Shown here one piece after another: positions 26,380 to 33,975 of a DNA stretch of 64,000 bases (positions within the stretch are counted from its first letter, which is position 1; each line of letters begins with the position of its first letter). The notes under the pieces were generated by a model that ran no database searches, had not been told where the DNA came from, and was given only the letters and a program-made list of their open reading frames with translations. A program made the position numbers and the translations under genes. The stretch is from Marinifilum breve (GTDB lineage: Bacteria > Bacteroidota > Bacteroidia > Bacteroidales > Marinifilaceae): positions 1-64,000 of the forward strand of contig NZ_QFLI01000014.1 of assembly GCF_003202155.1 (NCBI RefSeq). Direction: 5' to 3'.

Positions 26380-26577
26380 CTATGACAATGGAACCAAGCT
26401 AGTATTGACTATCTCATCGATGATATCTTTTCGATTGTTAAAACGCTCCTTCAACCAGTTTAATAACTTTTCCTGATCATTTTCATCCAGCCAATTCATA
26501 GATTTAATCAACTCTTTTCGAAATAAGTTTTCCTGATCGGCAACAGCCTGCAAAACAAACTTTTGATGTTCTAACAT
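26380..26577 (-). CDS. Small helical protein of unknown function
   Basis: 65 residues, ATG at 26577. The sequence MLEHQKFVLQAVADQENLFR continues as an amphipathic helical bundle (KELIKSMNWLDENDQEKLLN) and ends VNTSLVPLS. It has no cysteine, membrane span or signal peptide. The high density of paired charges and the regular helix pattern support a real gene. It lies 67 bases downstream of the Do-type protease gene on the same strand and may be cotranscribed. Family not recognised. Confidence 0.6.
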   Translation of the reverse strand: MLEHQKFVLQAVADQENLFRKELIKSMNWLDENDQEKLLNWLKERFNNRKDIIDEIVNTSLVPLS

Positions 26578-26644
26578 ATCTGATAATTATTTAAATATTA
26601 GAAAATCTACTTAATATCTATAATTACATCTAAATCAATTGTAC

Positions 26645-28162
26645 CTATTCATCAATACCAAAGGCGTAATAATACTGGCCAGGATAATCAGGATAAACTC
26701 CTTTAAGCATCACACCTCCCGATTTCCCTTTCAAGATAGTTTTTAACTCTTTCAAACTTTCTACTCTTTTGCCATTAACATGTGTAATTACAAATCCTTC
26801 TTTAATATTGGTTTGTGATCTCAATATGCCTGAATTCAGCTTTCTAATCATTAAGCCTGTTGGCACATCCAGTTTTGAAGCTTTTTCTTTGTCCACTTCA
26901 ATGATTTCAGCTCCAAGTTTATAAAGTATATCTTTTTGATTGATACTATTAATTTTACTTTCGCCTTGCTCATTCTTCAAAGTAATCTCAAACTCTTTGT
27001 CTTTTCCAAGACGATTTACTCCTACCAACAATTGATCTCCCGGACGGTGTTGACCTATAATTTCGAGTAAATCAGAAGATGTCTTTATCTTATTCTTGTT
27101 CACTTTAACAATCACATCTCCTTTTTGAAGACCTGCCTCTTTTGCTGAACTTTTAGTCATTAAACTATCAACATAAACCCCCTCAGTAACATCCAAGTCT
27201 TTTTCTTTGGCAAAATTTCCATCTACGCTTCGGATGGTAATTCCCATATAACCACGTTGTACAAATCCGTATTCTATAATATCTTCTACAACCTTACTCA
27301 CAATATTCGATGGAATTGCAAAACCATAACCTGAATAAGAACCTGTTGGACTTGCAATAGCAGTATTAATACCAATTAACCCTCCTTTTAAATTTACCAA
27401 TGCTCCACCACTATTACCAGGGTTGATTGCCGCATCGGTTTGGATGAAGGATTCTATAGCTGATTGCGACTGCAGAATATTAATATTTCTGCCTTTTGCA
27501 CTAACAATACCAGCTGTTACAGTCGAGTTTAAATTAAAAGGGTTTCCAACTGCCAAAACCCACTCTCCAATTTCTACATCATCAGAATTTACAAAAGGGA
27601 CATGTGCCAATTTCCTTTCCTTAATTTGTATCACAGCCAAATCAGTTGTTGGATCAGTTCCGATCACCTTTGCTTTATACACCCTATTATCATGTAAACT
27701 CACTTCAATATCTTCAGCTCCATCAATCACATGGTTATTGGTAACAATATACCCACCAGAGCTAATAATTACTCCCGAGCCAGTTCCTACCCGTGTATAT
27801 GGACCTCGTTGCTGTGGTGTTCTTTGTTCAAACTTGAAGTGTGGACCAAAAAAATCTTTCAGCATATTATCGTTGAAAAAGTCTCTAAAAGGCGATGGAA
27901 CTTTCTGCCTGCTTTGAGATCCCTGAATATGAGTCGATTTAATATGCACCACTGCATCCATCACCTTCTTGGATACATCAGTAAATTGCAAGGGAACCAC
28001 TTCTCCATTATGGTTTACCGTGTATGCTGCACCAACAACGGGTGCAGAATCTATATGCTTAATGGTATAGGTTTTATCTTCCTGATTAAAAAAAATAAAT
28101 CCAAAAGATGTAATTACACTGGCAATGAATGCAACTATAAATAATTGAGCAATTTTCTTCAT
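26645..28162 (-). CDS. degP: Do-type periplasmic serine protease/chaperone (DegP/HtrA family)
   Basis: 505 residues. A signal or anchor segment (MKKIAQLFIVAFIASVITSF) precedes a trypsin-like domain with the triad H144 (TNNHVID), D174 (TTDLAVIQI) and S251 (NPGNSGGAL). Two PDZ domains follow, at about 300-390 and 410-500. It degrades or refolds damaged envelope proteins. The gap between signal and protease domain contains a loop with FRDFFNDNML, as in other DegQ/DegP proteins. It is followed on the same strand by a small helical protein. hsp20 lies just upstream on the same strand, a plausible shared stress module. Confidence 0.95.
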   Translation of the reverse strand: MKKIAQLFIVAFIASVITSFGFIFFNQEDKTYTIKHIDSAPVVGAAYTVNHNGEVVPLQFTDVSKKVMDAVVHIKSTHIQGSQSRQKVPSPFRDFFNDNMLKDFFGPHFKFEQRTPQQRGPYTRVGTGSGVIISSGGYIVTNNHVIDGAEDIEVSLHDNRVYKAKVIGTDPTTDLAVIQIKERKLAHVPFVNSDDVEIGEWVLAVGNPFNLNSTVTAGIVSAKGRNINILQSQSAIESFIQTDAAINPGNSGGALVNLKGGLIGINTAIASPTGSYSGYGFAIPSNIVSKVVEDIIEYGFVQRGYMGITIRSVDGNFAKEKDLDVTEGVYVDSLMTKSSAKEAGLQKGDVIVKVNKNKIKTSSDLLEIIGQHRPGDQLLVGVNRLGKDKEFEITLKNEQGESKINSINQKDILYKLGAEIIEVDKEKASKLDVPTGLMIRKLNSGILRSQTNIKEGFVITHVNGKRVESLKELKTILKGKSGGVMLKGVYPDYPGQYYYAFGIDE

Positions 28163-28334
28163 AATAAATACTTTAAAATTTTACTACTAGCTTGATATTA
28201 AAATGTGAAAGCTCTTAAACCACTTCTAAATGCAACAAATAGTTAGCAAGCATCACAATCCAAACCATAAGCCTACCACCTACCTTTTAGAGGGTAAGTG
28301 GCAAGCACATTCTTTAATAAACAGTCTTATTATC

Positions 28335-28778
28335 TTAGGAAATCTTAATAATTCTGGCTGGCTTTGGTTTCGCTTCTTCTTTCTTAGGCAAGTGAATCAC
28401 CAAAATTCCATCAGAATAATTGGCCTTAATTTTATCACCATCCACTACATCCGAAGGCAATTGAAACGAACGCTGGAACGAACAATAAGAGAATTCTTTC
28501 CTGGTATACTTGTCTCCCTTATTTTCAATCTCACTCTTCCTTTCAGAAGAAATTGTCAACTGATTGTTGTCTAAATTAATATTGAAGTCCTTCTTATCCA
28601 TTCCCGGTGCGGCAACCTCAATAGTGAATTCATTTTTATCCTCTTTTACATTCACCGCAGGTAAAGTGGTGTTTGTGGTAGAGAAATTTGTGGTATTCCA
28701 ATCCATCCAATCTCTGGAGAAAAAGTTATCAAAGAAGGATGGGAAAAAATTATCGGTATTTTTCTTAACTAAAGTCAT
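28335..28778 (-). CDS. Small heat shock protein Hsp20
   Basis: 147 residues. The alpha-crystallin domain covers about residues 35-135, with the strands FTIEVAAPGMDKKDFNINLD and NQLTISSERK and the conserved FQRSFQLPSDV...KANYSDGILVIHLPK. The C-terminal tail carries ARIIKIS, the I-x-I dimer-linking motif. It is an ATP-independent holdase in the cytosol. The short N-terminus (FFPSFFDNFFSRDWMDW) is aromatic-rich, as usual. It precedes degP on the same strand with a 172-base gap. Confidence 0.95.
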   Translation of the reverse strand: MTLVKKNTDNFFPSFFDNFFSRDWMDWNTTNFSTTNTTLPAVNVKEDKNEFTIEVAAPGMDKKDFNINLDNNQLTISSERKSEIENKGDKYTRKEFSYCSFQRSFQLPSDVVDGDKIKANYSDGILVIHLPKKEEAKPKPARIIKIS

Positions 28779-29007
28779 AATTATACCCTCCCTAATTTAA
28801 ATTAATACATTCTTATATTCTCAATAAAATTAGAATCGCGATTCACTTTACCCCGTTCAAATTAAATGCCAAATCCATTCAATTTTCGTAGAGTACTGAA
28901 AATCAAAAGTTCTTTAAAATTCACAAACTACTGTTAACTGACATTTTTTCATTCTTTAAAATTTAATTTCTGATTTTTTGACACAAAACACTATTAACTA
29001 AGTCATT

Positions 29008-29142
29008 ATGACAGATATTAAATCTTAATATCCCGATACAATAAATAACGAAGAGTATTGCAAAATTATCGAAAGAGGTAAGCAATTAATCAAAAGTAAA
29101 TTGTGTAGAAGTATTTGGAAATATAAATCCATCATTCAGTAA
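29008..29142 (+). pseudogene. Possible decayed small ORF interrupted by an in-frame stop
   Basis: An ATG at 29008 opens MTDIKS, then meets TAA at 29026-29028. The same frame then continues for 37 codons as YPDTINNEEYCKIIERGKQL...IKSKLCRSIWKYKSIIQ to a stop at 29140. The second part looks protein-like. It may be a gene inactivated by a nonsense change, or chance. The rest of 28779-29319 is AT-rich with no other gene seen. Confidence 0.3.
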
Positions 29143-29319
29143 TAATTTCAATTAAAGCTCCTTAAGCTGGATAAAATAAATTCATAATAACTTTTTTATC
29201 ATCACACATCTATTGTTATCTAAATATGATCTATTAATTTTAGGTATCTAATTGACATTACAGTCACACACCTGCGAGTTAATAGGTGATCAATAGTAAT
29301 TATTAACCGAAACCTAACA

Positions 29320-29724
29320 ATGACAATGGACAAGGATACAATTAACTTAGAGGATATTATACAAGTTATTGTTGGTTCATCAGCTTTAACAATTCCTGTG
29401 GCATTTTCAGAGGAATCATGGAGATTAAGTGAAACTTTACCAACTTTAAATCTTATTGTAATTGTTATATTATCCTTGCTTTTTATAAATATTTACTCTT
29501 TTCAAGGGATATTCCAGGGGCATATAAAACATAGATTACAGCATTTTTTATTTCGTACCTTAATCGACTACGGAGTTACCTTTATTGTTGTATTTATTAT
29601 ATTGTTTGCGCTAAATAGGATGCCAATATTGGAGGAACCTCTTATTGCTATCAAAAGAATCATAATCCTCTCATTTCCCGCATCAATGGGTGGAGTTATT
29701 GTAGATGGATTTGATAAAGAATAG
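29320..29724 (+). CDS. DUF2391-like integral membrane protein
   Basis: 134 residues with three or four membrane spans. It begins DTINLEDIIQVIVGSSALTI and PVAFSEESWRLSETLPTLNL, and ends IILSFPASMGGVIVDGFDKE. This resembles the second half of DUF2391/TIGR02587-type membrane proteins. Function unknown. The ATG at 29320 is the first in-frame start. It lies amid genes for ion transport and osmotic or envelope stress, which is suggestive only. No terminator seen. Confidence 0.6.
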   Translation: MTMDKDTINLEDIIQVIVGSSALTIPVAFSEESWRLSETLPTLNLIVIVILSLLFINIYSFQGIFQGHIKHRLQHFLFRTLIDYGVTFIVVFIILFALNRMPILEEPLIAIKRIIILSFPASMGGVIVDGFDKE

Positions 29725-29767
29725 TATCTTTAAGTGATAGAAATTTATTATATCGAAAAATTCCATT

Positions 29768-29917
29768 TTAATTATCCTGCTTAAGCTTGTATAGTATTTT
29801 GGTAGTCAATCCTATTTCATAAAGAGCTGAGGTTATTTGGCCATTCACATCTTCTTCTTTTCTTATAATTTTGGTTATTACTTTCGCAGAAAGAACAATT
29901 ACTAATGCTATAACCAA
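29768..29917 (-). CDS. Short membrane ORF, doubtful
   Basis: A 49-codon frame beginning at TTG reads LVIALVIVLSAKVITKIIRK then EEDVNGQITSALYEIGLTTKILYKLKQDN. It has one hydrophobic helix and a protein-like tail. The frame stays open further upstream to a stop near 29988 but has no ATG. It lies directly past the corA stop on the same strand. It may be a small membrane protein or a remnant of a longer gene that has lost its start. Confidence 0.3.
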   Translation of the reverse strand: MVIALVIVLSAKVITKIIRKEEDVNGQITSALYEIGLTTKILYKLKQDN

Positions 29918-29983
29918 AATCTTTTCAACCGAAATTACCTTATAAAGATGAGTATTGGCTGTTGAATAATAACATCCTCTTAT

Positions 29984-31057
29984 TCACATCCACTTTTTTC
30001 GTTTGAACCAAACAATCATAAACATGGCCACTACAATCATTACTCCCAATAAGGTATAATATCCATATTTATAATTAAGCTCTGGCATATTTGAAAAGTT
30101 CATTCCATAAATACCAGCCAAGAAAGTTAAGGGAATAAAAATCGTGGCTATTAAAGTTAGCAGTTTCATCACCTGATTCAACTGATTGTCCTGAATGGAC
30201 TGATAGGATTCATTAATTGCAGACAAATTATCTCGTAAAAAATCCATTTGGTCAATTATAAAAAGTATATGGTCTTTGGTATCACTAAAGTACTTAACGT
30301 TCTCTTCTCTTATTAAATGAAGATCATCATTCACCAGAATTGCATAGGCTTCTTTCACGGGTGTAATTCCTCTTCTAGCTCTGAGCAAAACTCGCCGATA
30401 TTCCCGAATCAAATTTGGAATATCTTCATTTGACAGGTTTGAAATGTCATCATCAAGCTCTTCCAGTTTGTCATTACCAGTTTCAATAAGTTCAAAATAA
30501 TTATCAATCACCACATCTGCTAATGCAAAAAGAAGATAGTCTGGCCCTTTACTTCTTATTTTTTTGGGTTGATTTCTAAGTCTAAACAATGCTGCATCAA
30601 AAATAGGATCTTCAAAATCAACAAAGGACAAAATATATCTCTCCCCAAGTATAAAATGAACAGGAACAGATCCATAGCTTAACTCATCTCGATCTGTTAA
30701 CACCATTTTAATGGATAAGAAATAATAATCCTCGAAAGCTTCAAATTTAGGTCTTAAAGAATTATTCAAAATATCTTCCAAAACCAAATCATGTATATTA
30801 AATTGTTTACCAATATTTTCCAATGCTGGTATGTCAACACCTTTAAAGTTTATCCAGGTTACGTGATCTTTTGATGGTTTTGGAAAATTAATGTTGGAGA
30901 GCTCATTCACAAATTCCTCTAATTGGATTATATCATCGTTATATGTTACAATTTGAATTGATGCATTCGTAACACGCTGTTTTCCTATATGAACTAGTGA
31001 TCCTGGCGACATTCCCTTCTTCGTGGAATTTCTTTTTATTTTTTTATTTCCCATCAT
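29984..31057 (-). CDS. corA: CorA-type magnesium/cobalt transporter
   Basis: 357 residues from the ATG at 31057; the longer TTG-started frame (31102) is less likely. The soluble funnel domain is followed by two C-terminal membrane helices. The selectivity motif GMN lies in FLAGIYGMNFSNMPELNYKYGYY, and a basic C-terminus (WFKRKKWM) follows. The alpha/beta domain includes ALADVVIDNYFELIE and LLRARRGITPVKEAY, family hallmarks. It forms a pentameric Mg2+ channel. It is divergent from the mscS gene with about 75 bases between starts. Confidence 0.95.
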   Translation of the reverse strand: MMGNKKIKRNSTKKGMSPGSLVHIGKQRVTNASIQIVTYNDDIIQLEEFVNELSNINFPKPSKDHVTWINFKGVDIPALENIGKQFNIHDLVLEDILNNSLRPKFEAFEDYYFLSIKMVLTDRDELSYGSVPVHFILGERYILSFVDFEDPIFDAALFRLRNQPKKIRSKGPDYLLFALADVVIDNYFELIETGNDKLEELDDDISNLSNEDIPNLIREYRRVLLRARRGITPVKEAYAILVNDDLHLIREENVKYFSDTKDHILFIIDQMDFLRDNLSAINESYQSIQDNQLNQVMKLLTLIATIFIPLTFLAGIYGMNFSNMPELNYKYGYYTLLGVMIVVAMFMIVWFKRKKWM

Positions 31058-31131
31058 ACAAGCTGTAACAAATTGTACTATATTTATTTTTATTTCTATC
31101 AAATAAATTTACTCAATATTACTTACTTAAG

Positions 31132-32004
31132 ATGGCTGCTATTGAAATTATTTTAAAGGATTTGGGCGTTGGCTATAAAGTTTTGTTTGTACTTTTTGCC
31201 ATAATTGTTGGATTCATAGCCTCAAAAGTAATTCGTTTCTTTATGCATCGCATGGTGTTAAGATCTGCAAAAAAATTAAATGCCGACCCTACGAATTATA
31301 ACTTTCTAAAAAACGCGGTAAGTTTTCTAATATTCATCGTTGTTATCATTATCGTTTTTTATTCTATTCCTGAATTAAAAAGTATTGGTGTTAGCTTATT
31401 AGCCAGTGCTGGGATTCTTGCAGCCATTGTAGGTTTTGCATCACAGCAAGCTTTTTCGAATATCGTTAGTGGTATTTTTGTTGTTATTTTTAAACCCTTC
31501 AGGGTTGGAGATTACATTAAGATTGGAGATTTTCATTTCGGAACAGTTGAAGACATAACCTTAAGGCATACTGTTATCAAAAATCCTGAAAACAGAAGAG
31601 TTATTATTCCAAATTCTGTTATTAGTTCTGAAACGATTCTGAATTCATCAATTGCTGATCCAAAAGTATGTGCATTTGTGGAAATTGGAATAAGTTATTT
31701 TTCATCCATAGATGCTGCCATTTCGATTATGCGATCAGAAGCAGAAAATCATCCTAACCTTATTGATACCAGATCGGAAACAGAAGTTGAAGAAGGTGTT
31801 GAAAAAGTAGTAATTCGAGTTATTCAATTGGCTGATTCGAGTGTAGTTTTAAGGGCATATGTTTGGGCTGAGAATACTGGCAAAGCCTTCGTTATGAAAT
31901 GTGATTTGCTTAAATCTATTAAAGAAAGCTTTGAGAAAAATGACATCGAAATTCCTTTTCCTCATCAAACACTTTATTTGAGAAAAGATGAGAACAAAAA
32001 TTAA
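31132..32004 (+). CDS. mscS: Small-conductance mechanosensitive channel (MscS family)
   Basis: 290 residues. Two or three N-terminal spans precede the pore helix ASAGILAAIVGFASQQAFSN, rich in Gly/Ala, with IVSGIFVVIFKPFRVGDYIK leading into the beta domain. VEDITLRHTVIKNPENRRVIIPNSVIS is the signature of MscS. It opens under membrane tension to release osmolytes. The ATG at 31132 gives the complete family fold. It is divergent from corA, so the two may share control. Confidence 0.95.
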   Translation: MAAIEIILKDLGVGYKVLFVLFAIIVGFIASKVIRFFMHRMVLRSAKKLNADPTNYNFLKNAVSFLIFIVVIIIVFYSIPELKSIGVSLLASAGILAAIVGFASQQAFSNIVSGIFVVIFKPFRVGDYIKIGDFHFGTVEDITLRHTVIKNPENRRVIIPNSVISSETILNSSIADPKVCAFVEIGISYFSSIDAAISIMRSEAENHPNLIDTRSETEVEEGVEKVVIRVIQLADSSVVLRAYVWAENTGKAFVMKCDLLKSIKESFEKNDIEIPFPHQTLYLRKDENKN

Positions 32005-32389
32005 TACATCACCTAATTACTGAATATTTTGAATTCAATAATTAATACTAGAAACGAATCCTTCTTTTAAAAGTTCATGAATAACTCTTTCCGTTCATTC
32101 GCTCTTAAATGCAAATTCATATAATATACACTATATCCTTAACGGCACCCCTAGCAGAAAGTTTAATAAATATTAATGCTTCTATTCTTAAAGTTGTTAA
32201 TTGCATAATAACCAAGGGAAGGTAAATAAGCTAAATTGAAAAGAATAAACTCTGGCTCTTTCAGGGATTGGTATCATCTGTTCAAAACACAAAAAACCAT
32301 GCCCTTTGTTATTGCTGCAAGACTTTTAGTCTTTCATTAATAATATCCTTCACCCAAGATTCCCCTTTGACTCCCTTCCACCCCACAAC
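32005..32389. other. Intergenic stretch with nothing recognised
   Basis: About 385 AT-rich bases between mscS and the 21-bp array. A 73-codon plus-strand frame at 32268-32489 runs into the array and reads as low-complexity Ser/Phe/Leu, which I do not accept as a gene. Confidence 0.5.
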
Positions 32390-32767
32390 TGCACACTCAT
32401 TTCTGTTTTTGTTTGCCTCACTCCTGTTATTGGTACGTTCATTCTCCTCATCGGTATGCTTCTACCTGCCATTGGGCTTGTGTGAGTGAGCAAATGCATG
32501 CTCCCACCTGCCAATGTTTGAGTCATTCCTGCCAAATGCATTGCACTTATTAACAATGAGCGTGCGGTTATTAACATTGAGCGTGCAGATGGCAGGTCTC
32601 TCGATGCAGATGGCAGGTCTCACGGTGCATTTATTAACATTGACGGCGCAGATATCAACATTGAGCGTGCGGTTCGCAGGTCTCACGGTGCAGATGGCTG
32701 GTATGAGCGTGCACTTGTTAACATTGAGGGAAACATTGGCAAGTCTCACGCTAACATTGGCAGGTCT
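32390..32767. repeat. Degenerate 21-bp tandem array, 18 units, with two alternating half-unit types
   Basis: 378 bases fall into 18 consecutive units of exactly 21 bp. Two half-unit words recur: type A TTATTAACATTGAGCGTGC and type B GGCAGGTCTCACGGTGC, in mixed order over 32558-32767. The leftmost units contain CACCTGCCAA-type words, the reverse complement of type B, so the array changes orientation near 32550. Because 21 is a multiple of 3, the array is open on both strands. One plus-strand frame reads as heptads such as LLTLSVQ and MAGLTVH, and a minus-strand frame reads LNVNKCT and VRPAICT. Neither has a proven start. It is more GC-rich than its neighbours and lies 270 bases before an unrecognised gene. 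Confidence 0.85.
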
Positions 32768-33037
32768 TACAAAAAAAATGACATATCAGTTATTATTTTC
32801 GCCTTTTTCACACCCAAATAAAAAGCCATTTTAGCTGCTGATTATAAGCTAATACCCGAAATCCCATCTAACAAAACAACCGCAAAGCCACTATTAATCG
32901 GCATTTCAGCAACCCTCCATTACTTTTAACATATTTTAATGCGATTGAAAGCATAATATTATTAATTTAAATCTATGTTTTTACAACATATTAGTTCTAG
33001 CGGTAAAATATATCAATCACCCTAAAATCATTAAACA

Positions 33038-33745
33038 ATGAAACAGACTAAAAAATTTACAATGGCCTACCCTGAGTTGGGACAGCGTGGCGATAGAGTT
33101 CAAGTTGTTGTTGCTCGTGATGTGGCCGAATTCGTTAAGTTTGGTTACGAAGAAACCATCCCTACCAAGGTGGCAGAAAAAACCAAACAGTTTAAGGATA
33201 TCTTGCCCGATATGTATTGGGAAGGACAAAAGACCTTAAAGACCAATGCCAAGGACGAATGCAGAAGCTCTTTGGTGGGACTTTTAGGAGAAATTGCCTT
33301 TAAAGCCAAATTGGCTTTGGGAAATGGAAGCAAGGAGTATGCAACCTTCCGTTTTAGTGGAGTAGATCGCAAAACGGACAATGAATTGGTGGCTTACTCC
33401 AAGCACGTTTGCCAAACTGCCAACTTCTTTATCGATAAGTTGAGCACACGAAATGTAACTGCTGAGTTAATCACCCAAACTACCAATGCTACCATTGCTT
33501 TAGACGATGCCATTGATGCACAGGCCGAAGCCATATCGATTCGTGAACAGAAAAGTGTGGAGCGTTTGGCAATGGGTAACGAGCTTTACGACTTAATTGT
33601 TGAGTTGTGCGACGTTGGCAAAAGAATTTGGGAGCACAAAAACGAAGCTTTTTACAACGACTATGTGCTTTATGCTTCGAGCAAATCTACCACACAGGCC
33701 GAAGAGAATGAAGAAGTAGTTGAAGAAACAACAAACGAAGAATAA
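33038..33745 (+). CDS. Unrecognised 235-residue protein beside the 21-bp array
   Basis: ATG at 33038. The first part reads MKQTKKFTMAYPELGQRGDR followed by VQVVVARDVAEFVKFGYEET. The body is helical (NVTAELITQTTNATIALDDA, IDAQAEAISIREQKSVERLA), and the C-terminus is an acidic tail (QAEENEEVVEETTNEE). No signal peptide, membrane span, zinc site or catalytic motif can be named. The central helices could form a four-helix bundle. Codon use is somewhat richer in GC than the flanking genes. It ends in a terminator and appears to be transcribed alone. Family not recognised, so no function is offered. Confidence 0.75.
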   Translation: MKQTKKFTMAYPELGQRGDRVQVVVARDVAEFVKFGYEETIPTKVAEKTKQFKDILPDMYWEGQKTLKTNAKDECRSSLVGLLGEIAFKAKLALGNGSKEYATFRFSGVDRKTDNELVAYSKHVCQTANFFIDKLSTRNVTAELITQTTNATIALDDAIDAQAEAISIREQKSVERLAMGNELYDLIVELCDVGKRIWEHKNEAFYNDYVLYASSKSTTQAEENEEVVEETTNEE

Positions 33746-33776
33746 AAAATAGTGTTTAGTTGATATATTTACCGGG

Positions 33777-33812
33777 GCGAATCTCAAGAATATTTGGGGT
33801 TCGCTTTTTTTT
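33777..33812 (+). terminator. Terminator after the 235-residue protein
   Basis: Stem gcgaatctc/ggggttcgc (with G-U pairs), an 11-base loop and a run of at least eight T. Confidence 0.8.
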
Positions 33813-33975
33813 GAAAGTCTTGAATGGTTGGAAGTATTGAAAAGTCCAAAATGTCAAAACTGAAGTATAATTAACCAGCAGAGAATTTTTTATCAGAAGT
33901 TCACCGAAACAAAAATTTTTACTGCTTCAATTCATGTTGTATATTTAATAGAATCATTTTAAATAGGCATACAAC

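Noticed and set aside
31058-31102. N-terminal extension of CorA
   Set aside because: Begins at TTG, and the ATG at 31057 is the better start.
32268-32489. Plus-strand ORF running into the 21-bp array (73 codons)
   Set aside because: Low-complexity Ser/Phe/Leu sequence without a ribosome site. It appears open only because of base composition and repeat phase.
32390-32767. Possible CRISPR array
   Set aside because: Units are degenerate 21-mers with no fixed repeat separated by unique spacers, and no cas genes are in the window.
32462-32834. Array ORFs on both strands (LNVNKCT/VRPAICT heptads; LLTLSVQ/MAGLTVH heptads)
   Set aside because: A 21-bp repeat gives open frames on both strands automatically, so openness is not evidence of translation. 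Kept as a repeat.
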